Positions 44,039 through 53,150 of a DNA stretch of 64,000 bases are shown here, one piece after another. The position numbers and the translations under genes are program-made. The notes below the pieces were generated by a model, which was not told the DNA's origin, searched no databases, and worked only from the letters and a program-made list of their open reading frames with translations. This DNA is from UMGS1663 sp046964515 (GTDB lineage Bacteria > Bacillota > Clostridia > TANB77 > CAG-508), in NCBI GenBank assembly GCA_046964515.1, contig JBKUYM010000002.1, positions 186,001-250,000 of the forward strand, read 5' to 3'. Every line of letters begins with the position of its first letter. Positions within the stretch are counted from its first letter, which is position 1.

Positions 44039-45712
44039 ATGGAAGATATCGAAATTGCAAAAAGTATTAAATTAGATCCAATTGTAAAAGTAGCACAATC
44101 GATTGGAATTCTAGAAGAAGATTTAGAACTTTATGGTAAGGAAAAGGCAAAAATAGCATCTAATGTATATAATAAAGTAAGAGAAAATAAAGAAGGAAAA
44201 TTAATTTTAGTAACAGCTATTAATCCTACACCACTAGGAGAAGGAAAAACAACGATGTCTATAGGATTGGCAGATGGTTTGCGAAAAATTGGGCAAAAGG
44301 CTATTCTTGCTTTGAGAGAACCATCTTTAGGTCCTGTATTTGGCATAAAAGGAGGTGCTACAGGTGGTGGCTATGCACAAATAGCACCTATGGAAGATAT
44401 TAATCTTCACTTTACAGGAGATATTCATGCCATTACGGCAGCAAACAATTTATTAGCAGCAATGATTGATAATCATATTTATTATGGAAATGAATTGCAA
44501 ATTCAAAAGGTTACATGGAAAAGATGCATGGATTTAAATGATAGACAGTTAAGAAAAGTACAGACAGGACTATCGGAGGAAAAAAATATAGTACCAAGAA
44601 TGGATGGATTTGATATTTCTGTTGCTTCAGAAATTATGGCAATTTTATGTTTGTCAGAAGATGAGGAGGATTTAAAAAGAAGATTAGGAAATGTGATTAT
44701 AGGCTACGATATACAAGATAAACCTATTACTGCTAGCCAACTAAAAGCAGAAGGTTCTATGGCAGTATTATTAAAAGATGCAATTTTACCAAATTTGGTA
44801 CAAACATTGGAACATACACCGGCATTAATTCATGGAGGTCCTTTTGCGAATATAGCGCATGGATGTAATAGTATTCGTGCTACAAAACTAGGTCTAAAAT
44901 TGGCACCATACTGTATAACAGAAGCAGGATTTGGAGCAGATTTAGGAGCAGAAAAATTTTTAGATATTAAATGCAGAAAAACAGGTATAAAACCAGATGT
45001 AGTAGTGATAGTAGCTACCTTGAAAGCATTAAAATATCATGGAGGACTTCCAAAAGAAGAAATACAAAACAAAGATATACAGGCATTAGAAAGAGGCAGT
45101 AAAAATTTATTAAAACATGTAAGCAATATGCAAGAGGTTTATGGACTACCAGTCATTGTGGCAATTAATAAATATAAACAAGATACACAAGAGGAAATTG
45201 CGTATTTAAAATCTATTTTACAATATAAAAATATTCCTATGAGTCTTGTAGAAAGTTGGGAAAAAGGTGGAGAAGGTGCGAAAGATTTAGCACAAAAAGT
45301 TGTTAAAATAAGTGAAGAAAGTGAGCAGAAAAATATAAAAATCAATTATGCCTATGACTTACAAGACAGCATATTTGAGAAAATAGAAAAAGTAGCAACA
45401 AAAATATATGGTGCAGAAAAGGTGGAATACACCGCAGAAGCAAAGTTACAAATAGAAAAAATCACCAATATGGGGTATGCAAATTTACCGATATGTATTG
45501 CGAAAACACAAAATTCTTTATCGGATGATCCTAAAAATTTAGAATGCAAAGAACCTTTTACGATTCATGTAAAAGAAGTTCAATTGAAAGCAGGAGCAGA
45601 ATTTATAGTTATATTAACAGGAAAAATTATGACAATGCCAGGATTACCAAAACATCCGGCAGCAGAAAATATCAATATAGATAACCAACGCAATATAACA
45701 GGCATTTTTTAA
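44039..45712 (+). CDS. fhs: Formate-tetrahydrofolate ligase
   Basis: A 557-residue enzyme that charges THF with formate using ATP, feeding purine and fMet synthesis or the methyl branch of the Wood-Ljungdahl pathway. The P-loop-like TPLGEGKTT (near residue 64), GIKGGATGGGYAQ and the GPFANIAHGCNS segment are present. ATG 44039 is chosen from the RBS agaaggag and the family length; a longer in-frame start at 43985 lies inside the upstream repeat/terminator. Confidence 0.96.
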   Translation: MEDIEIAKSIKLDPIVKVAQSIGILEEDLELYGKEKAKIASNVYNKVRENKEGKLILVTAINPTPLGEGKTTMSIGLADGLRKIGQKAILALREPSLGPVFGIKGGATGGGYAQIAPMEDINLHFTGDIHAITAANNLLAAMIDNHIYYGNELQIQKVTWKRCMDLNDRQLRKVQTGLSEEKNIVPRMDGFDISVASEIMAILCLSEDEEDLKRRLGNVIIGYDIQDKPITASQLKAEGSMAVLLKDAILPNLVQTLEHTPALIHGGPFANIAHGCNSIRATKLGLKLAPYCITEAGFGADLGAEKFLDIKCRKTGIKPDVVVIVATLKALKYHGGLPKEEIQNKDIQALERGSKNLLKHVSNMQEVYGLPVIVAINKYKQDTQEEIAYLKSILQYKNIPMSLVESWEKGGEGAKDLAQKVVKISEESEQKNIKINYAYDLQDSIFEKIEKVATKIYGAEKVEYTAEAKLQIEKITNMGYANLPICIAKTQNSLSDDPKNLECKEPFTIHVKEVQLKAGAEFIVILTGKIMTMPGLPKHPAAENINIDNQRNITGIF

Positions 45713-45716
45713 ACAA

Positions 45717-45750
45717 CAAGGGACGGGGTAGTTTGGTTTAGGGACAAAGT
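45717..45750 (+). repeat. Family B repeat copy between fhs and RAYT2
   Basis: Contains gggacggggtagtttggtttagggac. It matches the left arm of the palindrome at 52544-52597 with a few changes. It lies 60 bases before the second transposase. Confidence 0.65.
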
Positions 45751-45812
45751 GGCTAATAAAGAGGATAAAAATATTTTTTGTAGGGGCTAAAATAAAAGGA
45801 AGAAGGAATACT

Positions 45813-46571
45813 ATGGCTCGTATTGCAAGAAAAGATTTAGACTCCTCTTTTTTTCATGTAATTGTTCAAGGAATGAATAAAGAATATATTTTTAATAAAA
45901 AAGAAAATATAGAAAAATATGTAAAGCTTATGAAAAAATATGAAAGTGTAGATATACAAGTGATTGCTTATTGTATTATGCATAATCATGCACATTTGCT
46001 TTTATATACAAGTACAAATGAAAAGTTATCAAGATATATGCACCAAATTAATAGTCTCTATGCGCAATATTATAATCATGAAAATATGGAACGTGTAGGT
46101 TATGTTTTTAAAGGTAGATTTTTAAGTGAATCTATTGATAATCAAAGATATTTTTATAAATGTATTAATTATATTCATCAAAATCCTGTAAAAGCAAAAA
46201 TAGTGTCAAGAAAAGAAGAATATGCATATTCTTCCTGTAAAGATTATATAAATAAAGTAGGATGTGCTAAAAAAAGTATATGGAAAATCATATTAGGACA
46301 GCAAGAAGTAATAGAAATATTAAAACAATATAATAAAAATATAAATTTATTTATGGATGTATCCTATAATAAGGAAGAAATGCTAAATGATAAAGCAGTA
46401 GATTTTTTACAAAACAATCATATTAGGCTATATCAAATTTTACAAGACAAAAATATATATGAAGAGTGGATAAAACAAATCAAAAAAGATTCTAAATTTA
46501 CTTATAAAGATATCATGGAAAAATGGCAAATTAGTAAAAATAGATTGGCCAAAATACTAAAAGAGTCTTAA
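45813..46571 (+). CDS. REP-associated tyrosine transposase (Y1_Tnp/IS200-like), RAYT2
   Basis: A 252-residue HUH transposase with the metal motif HNHAHLLLY (near residue 58) and the catalytic tyrosine in CINYIHQNPVKAKIV (near 122). The C-terminus has a putative helix-turn-helix (TYKDIMEKWQISKNRLAKIL). Only about a third of residues look shared with RAYT1, so it is a separate lineage. Repeats of family B surround it. The ATG start lacks a perfect RBS (agaagga, about 8 bases upstream). No terminal inverted repeats are visible. Confidence 0.9.
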   Translation: MARIARKDLDSSFFHVIVQGMNKEYIFNKKENIEKYVKLMKKYESVDIQVIAYCIMHNHAHLLLYTSTNEKLSRYMHQINSLYAQYYNHENMERVGYVFKGRFLSESIDNQRYFYKCINYIHQNPVKAKIVSRKEEYAYSSCKDYINKVGCAKKSIWKIILGQQEVIEILKQYNKNINLFMDVSYNKEEMLNDKAVDFLQNNHIRLYQILQDKNIYEEWIKQIKKDSKFTYKDIMEKWQISKNRLAKILKES

Positions 46572-46637
46572 ATAAAAGGAAAAGTGCTTATTAAATTATG
46601 CAATTGTGAAAACTATGTGAATTTTATAAAAAGACTA

Positions 46638-46666
46638 TTGACATTTTTTTCAAAAGGGTATAAATT
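46638..46666 (+). promoter_or_regulatory. Promoter of groESL
   Basis: TTGACA, 17-base spacer, TAAATT (or TATAAA with 15), immediately before CIRCE. Confidence 0.75.
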
Positions 46667-46667
46667 A

Positions 46668-46694
46668 TTAGCAGTCTCGAATAAAGACTGCTAA
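46668..46694 (+). promoter_or_regulatory. CIRCE operator of groESL
   Basis: TTAGCAGTC, 9-base spacer, GACTGCTAA: a perfect palindrome, but with G for C at position 7 of the usual TTAGCACTC. The same left half is found at hrcA. Confidence 0.92.
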
Positions 46695-46730
46695 TTTTAT
46701 ATAGATATAAAAATGAGGAGGTAATGAAAA

Positions 46731-47012
46731 ATGTTAAAACCATTAGCGGACAGAGTAATTATTAAAATGGTAGAAAGCGAGGAGACGACGAAAAGTGGTA
46801 TTATTTTAGCGGGAAGTAGCAAAGAAAAGCCACAAATTGCAGAGGTTTTAGAAGTAGGACCAGGTGGTGAAGTAGATGGAAAAGAAGTGAAGATGTATAT
46901 AAAAAAAGGTGACAAAGTTGTTGTTAATAAATATGCTGGCACAGAGATTAAATATGAAGGTGAAGATTTAATTATAGTGAAACAAAATGATATTTTAGCA
47001 ATAGCTGAATAA
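46731..47012 (+). CDS. groES: Co-chaperonin GroES
   Basis: A 93-residue GroES. LKPLADRVIIKMVE, the mobile loop with TKSGIILAGSSKEKPQ, and KYAGTEIKYEGEDLIIVK are typical. It caps the GroEL cavity. RBS gaggagg precedes the ATG. It is controlled by CIRCE/HrcA. Confidence 0.97.
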   Translation: MLKPLADRVIIKMVESEETTKSGIILAGSSKEKPQIAEVLEVGPGGEVDGKEVKMYIKKGDKVVVNKYAGTEIKYEGEDLIIVKQNDILAIAE

Positions 47013-47025
47013 AAGGGATAGGAAA

Positions 47026-47054
47026 ACAAAAATACCCCGTCCCCAATTGTTTAT
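47026..47054 (-). repeat. Family B repeat between groES and groEL
   Basis: Reverse complement reads taaacaattggggacggggtatttttg, the same core as the repeat before fhs. It sits inside the operon without a stem of its own. Confidence 0.65.
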
Positions 47055-47072
47055 TTAAGGAGGAAAAGAAAG

Positions 47073-48704
47073 ATGGCAAAGGAAATTAAATTTGGTGAAG
47101 ATGCTAGAAAAAGTTTATTAGATGGTGTTAATAAATTAGCAGATACGGTTAAAGTTACATTGGGTCCAAAAGGAAGAAATGTAGTATTAGATAAAAAATT
47201 TGGTAGTCCATTAATTACAAATGATGGTGTTACAATTGCAAAAGAGATTGAACTAGAAGATAGTTTTGAAAATATGGGAGCACAGTTAGTAAAAGAGGTT
47301 TCTACCAAGACGAATGATGTGGCAGGAGATGGAACAACAACCGCTACTGTTTTAGCACAAAGTATGATTAAAGAAGGCGTTAAAAATGTAGCAGCTGGTG
47401 GAGATCCTATGGCTATTAAAAGAGGTATGGATAAAGCGGTAGAGGCTTCTGTAGAAGAGTTAAAGAAAATTAGTAGTCCATTAAATGGAAAGGAAGATAT
47501 AGCAAGAGTTGCTAGTATTTCTGCTAATAATGAAGAAGTAGGAAACTTGATTTCAGAAGCAATGGAAAAAGTTTCTAAGGACGGAGTTATTACAATTGAA
47601 GAATCTAAAACATCTAATACAGAATTAAATATTGTAGAAGGTATGCAATTTGATAAAGGTTATGTATCTCCTTATATGGTAACTGATACAGAAAAGATGG
47701 AAGCAATTATCGATAATCCATATATTTTAATTACAGATAAAAAAATTAGTAATATTCAAGAAATTTTGCCTTTATTAGAAAATTTGATGCAACAATCTGG
47801 TAAATTAGTCATTATTTGTGATGATGTAGAACAAGAAGCTTTATCTACTTTAATCTTAAATAAATTGAGAGGTGTATTAAATGTAGTTGCTGTAAAAGCA
47901 CCAGGATATGGAGATAAGAGAAAGGCCATGTTACAAGATATAGCTATTTTAACAGGAGGAGAAGTAATTACTTCTGATTTAGGTTTAGAGTTAAAAGATA
48001 CAACTATTGAACAATTAGGTAGAGCAAAACAAATAAAGGTACAAAAAGAGAACACCATTATTGTAGATGGTATGGGAGACAAACAACAAATAGCAGATCG
48101 TGTAGGTCAATTAAAAGCACAAATTGCCGAAGAGAAAAGTGATTTTGAAAAAGAAAATTTACAAGAACGTTTAGCTAAAATCGCTGGTGGTGTTGCTGTT
48201 ATTGGTGTTGGTGCAGCAACAGAAGTTGAAATGAAAGATAAAAAATTAAGAATTGAAGATGCGTTATCTGCTACAAAAGCAGCAGTAGAAGAAGGCATTG
48301 TAGCTGGTGGTGGAACAGCTTATTTGAATATCATTTCTGAAGTAGAGAAAAAAGTGTCTACTTTAGAAGGGGATGAAAAATTAGGGGCTGCTATTGTAAT
48401 AAAATCTCTAGAAGAACCAGCAAAACAGATTGCAGTAAATGCAGGTTTAGAACCAGCAGTTATTGTACACAAAGTAAAAGAATCTGAAAAGGGTATTGGC
48501 TTTAATGCAGCTAATAACACTTATGTAGATATGAAAAAAGCAGGAATTGTAGATCCTACAAAAGTATCTAGAAGTGCACTTCAAAATGCTGCTTCAATAG
48601 CTTCCATGGTTCTTACAACAGAGAGCATTGTAACAGAGAAAAAAGAAGAAAATTGTAACTGTGGAAATCATGCTACTGAACCAGACATGGGTGGCATGTA
48701 TTAA
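47073..48704 (+). CDS. groEL: Chaperonin GroEL
   Basis: A 543-residue 60-kDa chaperonin. KVTLGPKGRNVVLDK, the ATP-binding GDGTTTATVLAQ, and AAVEEGIVAGGG are present. The C-terminus is atypical: CNCGNHATEPDMGGMY, with a Cys-rich stretch before the usual GGM tail. RBS aaggagg precedes the ATG. Confidence 0.98.
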   Translation: MAKEIKFGEDARKSLLDGVNKLADTVKVTLGPKGRNVVLDKKFGSPLITNDGVTIAKEIELEDSFENMGAQLVKEVSTKTNDVAGDGTTTATVLAQSMIKEGVKNVAAGGDPMAIKRGMDKAVEASVEELKKISSPLNGKEDIARVASISANNEEVGNLISEAMEKVSKDGVITIEESKTSNTELNIVEGMQFDKGYVSPYMVTDTEKMEAIIDNPYILITDKKISNIQEILPLLENLMQQSGKLVIICDDVEQEALSTLILNKLRGVLNVVAVKAPGYGDKRKAMLQDIAILTGGEVITSDLGLELKDTTIEQLGRAKQIKVQKENTIIVDGMGDKQQIADRVGQLKAQIAEEKSDFEKENLQERLAKIAGGVAVIGVGAATEVEMKDKKLRIEDALSATKAAVEEGIVAGGGTAYLNIISEVEKKVSTLEGDEKLGAAIVIKSLEEPAKQIAVNAGLEPAVIVHKVKESEKGIGFNAANNTYVDMKKAGIVDPTKVSRSALQNAASIASMVLTTESIVTEKKEENCNCGNHATEPDMGGMY

Positions 48705-48714
48705 TAGAAATGAA

Positions 48715-48747
48715 AAACTTTACTAATTTTAGTAAAGTTTTTTTATT
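48715..48747 (+). terminator. Terminator of groESL
   Basis: Stem aaactttacta/tagtaaagttt with a 4-base loop and six T. Confidence 0.88.
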
Positions 48748-48768
48748 AAAAATTTGAACGAAAAATAC

Positions 48769-48797
48769 TTGTAATCGTTACAAAAATATGTTAATAT
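48769..48797 (+). promoter_or_regulatory. Promoter of the pheST T-box transcript
   Basis: TTGTAA, 17-base spacer, TAATAT, just before the T-box leader. Confidence 0.65.
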
Positions 48798-48814
48798 AAT
48801 AAACATAGATAGGA

Positions 48815-49075
48815 AAATCCTAGGAAAAAGCAAAGTATATAATTAGAAAATGTATAAAAGAGAGAATGGTGAGCCGCTGAAAGCCATTTATACAATAATT
48901 ATAGAAATTTCACTTTTGAGGACTATTTTTGAAAGTAAGTAGGAAATGGCGTAAACCTGCGTTAAAGGTAAACGAGGTTAATGAAATATCATTAATGAAA
49001 TTAGGTGGTACCACGGAAAAATGAAGAACCATTCGTCCTAAAGGAATAATAGGATGAGTGGTTCTTTTTGAATAG
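48815..49075 (+). promoter_or_regulatory. T-box riboswitch (Phe) controlling pheST
   Basis: Leader of about 260 bases. Stem I contains the agagag/ggtgagccgctgaaag elements (48858-48885). The likely specifier codon TTC (Phe), followed by AC, sits in aatttcac at about 48905-48912. The T-box sequence aggtggtaccacgg is at 49003-49016. An intrinsic terminator (aagaaccattcgtccta with taggatgagtggttctt, then T-run, 49024-49070) ends the leader. Uncharged tRNA-Phe would stabilise the antiterminator and switch on pheS-pheT. Confidence 0.93.
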
Positions 49076-49098
49076 AAAAGTATAAGGAGGCAAGCATA

Positions 49099-50133
49099 AT
49101 GAGAGAAGAAATTGAAAGTATCAGAATAAAAGCTATGGAAGAGATTGAAAAAGTAGAAAACGCTAAAGAATTGAATGAGGTACGTGTAAAATACTTAGGA
49201 AAAAAAGGAGAATTAACGGCTGTACTAAGAGGAATGGGGGCATTATCAGCAGAAGAAAGACCTGTAGTAGGAAGTTTGGTAAATGTGGTGCGAGATGAAA
49301 TAGAAGAGGCGATTACTGAAAGAGAAGAAAATTTTGAAAGAGCTGAATTAGCCCAAAAATTACAAGAAGAAACAATAGATATTACACTACCAGCTACGAA
49401 AGTAAGAAGAGGCAGTAAACACCCAATAAATCGTATTATTGAAGAAGTAGAAGATTTATTTGTATCTATGGGATATGATGTAGTAACAGGTCCTGAATTA
49501 GAAACAGATGAATATTGCTTTGAAAGATTAAACTTACCAAAAGGGCATCCAGCAAGAGATATGCAAGATAGTTTCTATATAACTACAGAGTATTTACTTC
49601 GTACACAAACATCTTCTGTGCAGGCAAGAACCATGATGGAAAATACACAAAAAACACCAATTCGTGTTATCTGTCCTGGAAAGACTTATAGAAGAGATGA
49701 TGATGCAACACATTCACATCAATTTGGGCAAGTAGAGGGATTGGTTATTGATGAAAATATTTCTCTAGCAGATTTAAAAGGAACTTTAGAGGTTTTTGTA
49801 AAAAAGATGTTAGGGGAAAATTCAAAATTAAGATTTAGACCAAGTTATTTCCCTTTTACAGAACCATCTTATGAGGTAGATGTTAGTTGCTTTAAATGTG
49901 GAGGAAAAGGTTGCAATTTATGCAAACAGACAGGCTGGATTGAAATACTAGGCTCTGGAATGGTTCATCCCAATGTATTGAAAATGAATGGTTATGACCC
50001 AGATAAATATACTGGATTTGCCTTTGGAACAGGATTAGATAGATTGGCCATGTTTAAATATGGTATTACAGATATACGTTTATTATATCAAAATGATATT
50101 AGATTTTTAAAACAATTTGATAGGATGGATTAA
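49099..50133 (+). CDS. pheS: Phenylalanine-tRNA ligase alpha subunit
   Basis: A 344-residue class II synthetase subunit. The N-terminal coiled-coil (about 1-80) binds tRNA. Motif 2 lies around CPGKTYRRDDDATHSHQFGQVEG (given here from residue 193 in part), and motif 3 is GFAFGTGLDRLAMFKYG near 312. The insert FKCGGKGCNLCKQTGW carries Cys residues common in Firmicute PheS. RBS aaggagg precedes the ATG. Confidence 0.96.
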   Translation: MREEIESIRIKAMEEIEKVENAKELNEVRVKYLGKKGELTAVLRGMGALSAEERPVVGSLVNVVRDEIEEAITEREENFERAELAQKLQEETIDITLPATKVRRGSKHPINRIIEEVEDLFVSMGYDVVTGPELETDEYCFERLNLPKGHPARDMQDSFYITTEYLLRTQTSSVQARTMMENTQKTPIRVICPGKTYRRDDDATHSHQFGQVEGLVIDENISLADLKGTLEVFVKKMLGENSKLRFRPSYFPFTEPSYEVDVSCFKCGGKGCNLCKQTGWIEILGSGMVHPNVLKMNGYDPDKYTGFAFGTGLDRLAMFKYGITDIRLLYQNDIRFLKQFDRMD

Positions 50134-50135
50134 AC

Positions 50136-50163
50136 AAAAAAAGCCCGTCCCTAGTTGTTTAGA
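50136..50163 (-). repeat. Family B repeat between pheS and pheT
   Basis: Reverse complement reads taaacaactagggacgggctttttttg, a diverged copy of the gggacgggg core. Confidence 0.6.
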
Positions 50164-50176
50164 AAGGAAAGAAAAA

Positions 50177-52543
50177 ATGAAGTTAAGTTTAAATTTTGTG
50201 AAAGATTATGTGGATATAGATGTAGATGTTAAACATTTGGCTGAGGATATGACAAATGTAGGAAATGAATATGATAGTGCGCAAGCGCTTATTCCAGCTA
50301 CTAATTTAGTAATTGGTGAAGTGATAGAATGTCAGGCACATCCTGATTCAGATCATTTACATGTATGTAAAGTAAATGTGGGAAATGAAGTGTTACAAAT
50401 TGTTTGCGGAGCACCAAATGTAAGAAAAGGATTAAAGGTAATTGTAGCTTTACCAGGAGCAGAATTGCCAGGAGATTTTAAAATAAAAAAAGGTGTTATT
50501 AGAGGCGTGGAATCTAATGGTATGCTTTGTGCTATAGCCGAATTAGGACTAGAAAGTAAATTCCTAAGACCAGAAGATAAAGAAGGTATTCATGAATTAC
50601 CATTAGAAGCAAAAGTGGGAGAAGACCCAATTGCTTTTATGAAAATGAATGACCAAGTTATTGATTTTGATTTGACTGCCAATCGTGGTGATTTACTAAG
50701 TATTTTAGGAATGGCACATGAAATTGCTGCTATTTATGATAAATCAGTAAAGCCTATAGAATTACAGTATACGGAAAATAACGAAAATATAGAAAAGGAT
50801 TTTAAAGTAGAAGTAAATACACAAAATTGTTCTATCTTTTTGGCTAAAAAAGTAGAAAATGTAGTAATTAAGGAAAGTCCAGATTTTATAAAAAATAGAT
50901 TAATTGCCTCTGGTATTAGACCAATTAATAATGTGGTAGATATTAGTAACTATGTTATGTTAGAAACAGGGCAACCACTTCATTATTATGATGCAGATAA
51001 ATTAAAAGGAAAATTAGAAGTTAGAATGGCTGTAGAAGGAGAAGAATTGATAACTTTAGATGCTATTCAAAGAAAATTATCTGTAGAAGATATTGTTATT
51101 TCTGATGGTAATAAAGCAATTGGATTAGCTGGTGTTATGGGAGGATTAGATACAGAAATTACTCAAAATACAAAAAATATCATAATAGAAGCCGCTATTT
51201 TTGATCCTGTAAAAATAAGAATGACTGCTAAAACTATTTTAAGAAGTGAAGCAAGTAGTCGTTTTGAAAAAGGATTAGATCCTAATAGGACCTATATGGC
51301 TATAGAAAGATCTTGCCATTTATTAGAAACATATGCAGAAGCAACCGTTGCTGGAGGAATGGCTAAGTATGATACTACTTCTTTGGAAGATACAAAGATA
51401 GATATCACTTTTGAAAAAATCAATCAAGTATTAGGTACGATTGTACCACAAGAAGCGGTTTTAGATGTGTTTAGAAGATTAGGATTTTCTTATCAAGTAG
51501 AAGGAAAAATAGTCAAAGTATCTGTTCCAAAAAGAAGAATAGACATTCATATACCAGAAGACTTAATAGAAGAAGTAGGACGTATTTATGGCGTTAATAA
51601 TATAGAAGGTAGATTACCAGCATTACCTATAAAAGCAGGAAGCTATGATAAGGTAACTAGACAAATCAGAAATAAAATGATTGATTTAGGACTTAATGAA
51701 ACAGTATCTTATATTTTAGTAAATAATAAAGAAGCTAAAGACTTTACCAAAGATGATACGCAATTAGTGAAGTTATCCGACCCTATGACAGAGGAAAGAA
51801 ATACTTTAAGACACAGTATATTACCATCTTTAATAAAAATTTATGAATACAATAAAGCACGTAATAACAAGGATGTTTCTATTTTCGAGATAGGAAAAGC
51901 TTTTTATAAAAAAGAGGAGGAATATGGAGAGACAAATAAAATTGCTTGTTTAATGACGGGAGAATTCTATGAAGAGATGGGAAAAAGTGAAGAAGTAGAT
52001 TTTTATATTTTAAAAGGAATTGCAGAAGAACTATTAGACTTTTTAGGATATGCAGGTAGATACAGTTTTATAATAAATGACCAGATGCCTGAAGAATTAC
52101 ATCCAGGACAAAGTGCTATGATAAATGTGAATAATGATATGATAGGAATTTTAGGAAGAGTACATCCTGCTAAAATAAAAGAAGCTGTTTATGTTTTGGA
52201 AATTGACTTAGATAAATTATTAGATAAAAAAGTAGGAAAAATGAAATATAAAGAAATCTCTAAATATCCAAGTGTTAAAAAAGATTTAGCTTTTATAGTC
52301 GAAAAAGAAATAACTGCAGAGCAGATAGCAAAAGCCATTAAGAAAGCAGCTGGTGCATTACTTCTAGAAAGTCAAGTGTTTGATGTATATACAGGAACAG
52401 GTATTGACGAAAATAAGAAAAGTATAGCGTATTCTTTAGAATTAGGCGCATCAGATAGAACATTAACAGACGAAGAGATTAATCAAGTACTGGAAAAAAT
52501 TATTATTGCTTTAGAAAAACAAGGTGCTATGTTAAGAAGATAA
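50177..52543 (+). CDS. pheT: Phenylalanine-tRNA ligase beta subunit
   Basis: A 788-residue subunit with the tRNA-binding EMAP-like domain (about residues 40-150), the B3/B4 editing domain, the B5 domain (SRFEKGLDPNRT region), the catalytic-like core and a C-terminal anticodon-binding FDX domain (YPSVKKDLAFIVE). ATG 50177 follows RBS agaaagg; an upstream in-frame start at 50117 falls in the pheS end and the family B repeat, so it is rejected. Confidence 0.96.
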   Translation: MKLSLNFVKDYVDIDVDVKHLAEDMTNVGNEYDSAQALIPATNLVIGEVIECQAHPDSDHLHVCKVNVGNEVLQIVCGAPNVRKGLKVIVALPGAELPGDFKIKKGVIRGVESNGMLCAIAELGLESKFLRPEDKEGIHELPLEAKVGEDPIAFMKMNDQVIDFDLTANRGDLLSILGMAHEIAAIYDKSVKPIELQYTENNENIEKDFKVEVNTQNCSIFLAKKVENVVIKESPDFIKNRLIASGIRPINNVVDISNYVMLETGQPLHYYDADKLKGKLEVRMAVEGEELITLDAIQRKLSVEDIVISDGNKAIGLAGVMGGLDTEITQNTKNIIIEAAIFDPVKIRMTAKTILRSEASSRFEKGLDPNRTYMAIERSCHLLETYAEATVAGGMAKYDTTSLEDTKIDITFEKINQVLGTIVPQEAVLDVFRRLGFSYQVEGKIVKVSVPKRRIDIHIPEDLIEEVGRIYGVNNIEGRLPALPIKAGSYDKVTRQIRNKMIDLGLNETVSYILVNNKEAKDFTKDDTQLVKLSDPMTEERNTLRHSILPSLIKIYEYNKARNNKDVSIFEIGKAFYKKEEEYGETNKIACLMTGEFYEEMGKSEEVDFYILKGIAEELLDFLGYAGRYSFIINDQMPEELHPGQSAMINVNNDMIGILGRVHPAKIKEAVYVLEIDLDKLLDKKVGKMKYKEISKYPSVKKDLAFIVEKEITAEQIAKAIKKAAGALLLESQVFDVYTGTGIDENKKSIAYSLELGASDRTLTDEEINQVLEKIIIALEKQGAMLRR

Positions 52544-52597
52544 ACTGTAGGGGACGGGGTAGTTTTGTTTAAACAAAACTACCCCGTCCCCTACAGT
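52544..52597. repeat. Perfect 54-bp palindrome (family B repeat, inverted pair)
   Basis: Two 27-base arms meet at 52570/52571 with no spacer. Each arm carries ggggacggggtagttttg. It starts directly after the pheT stop codon and, as RNA, would form a very stable hairpin ending pheT. It lacks a T-run. Confidence 0.9.
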
Positions 52598-52644
52598 TCA
52601 CCAAAATAGAAAAGAGGCATATACTATAGCAGGAGGCAAAAGTT

Positions 52645-52998
52645 ATGGGAGAATTTATTTTAAATGCTATTTTATGGACCTTAGCCTTATATGGTTTATT
52701 AGAAATCATTAAAACAATTTTGAATATTTGTACATATACAAATCTAAAAGCAGAGGGAATTTATTTAATTATTGCTGTTAAAAATCAAGAAAATAAAATA
52801 GAAGGTTTTATGCGTTCTTTGTTATTTAGAGTGATTTATGGGAAGGAAGAAAATATAAAGAACATTGTCATAACGGATTTAGATTCTACTGATGAAACGA
52901 CTAGTATAGTCAATAAATTAGGAAAAGATTATGAATGTTTAAAAGTAATGAGTTGGAAGGAATGTAAAGAAGCGATTGATAGTATAAAAAATAATTAG
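52645..52998 (+). CDS. Small membrane-anchored protein of unknown function
   Basis: A 117-residue protein with an N-terminal transmembrane helix (residues 3-27) and a soluble alpha/beta segment with YLIIAVKNQENKIEGF and NIVITDLDSTDETTSIV. The pattern resembles the first half of a GT2-type Rossmann fold, but the protein is too short to be a full glycosyltransferase. RBS aggagg precedes the ATG. It lies between two repeat elements. Confidence 0.65.
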   Translation: MGEFILNAILWTLALYGLLEIIKTILNICTYTNLKAEGIYLIIAVKNQENKIEGFMRSLLFRVIYGKEENIKNIVITDLDSTDETTSIVNKLGKDYECLKVMSWKECKEAIDSIKNN

Positions 52999-53026
52999 AA
53001 GATGAAAAAAGTTGGAAAATGAAAGA

Positions 53027-53075
53027 GTGTCCCCTATGGACAAAAATGTCCATCAAAGAACGTCCCCAAAGGACA
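53027..53075. repeat. REP-like double hairpin, family A, solitary copy
   Basis: 49 bases, differing at only a few positions from the copy at 4771-4819 and from the reverse complement of 3811-3858. It is 48 kb away from RAYT1 and has no transposase beside it, indicating dispersal in trans. The recD2 promoter (TTGCAA, 17 bases, TAGAAT) starts 2 bases later at 53077-53105. Confidence 0.88.
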
Positions 53076-53076
53076 G

Positions 53077-53105
53077 TTGCAAATTACTTTTTTTTCTGAT
53101 AGAAT
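53077..53105 (+). promoter_or_regulatory. Promoter of recD2
   Basis: TTGCAA, 17-base spacer, TAGAAT, 45 bases before the TTG start. Confidence 0.65.
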
Positions 53106-53150
53106 GTAGGTTAAGGTAAAGGAAACATCGTTTAGAAAAGAGGACTTTTT

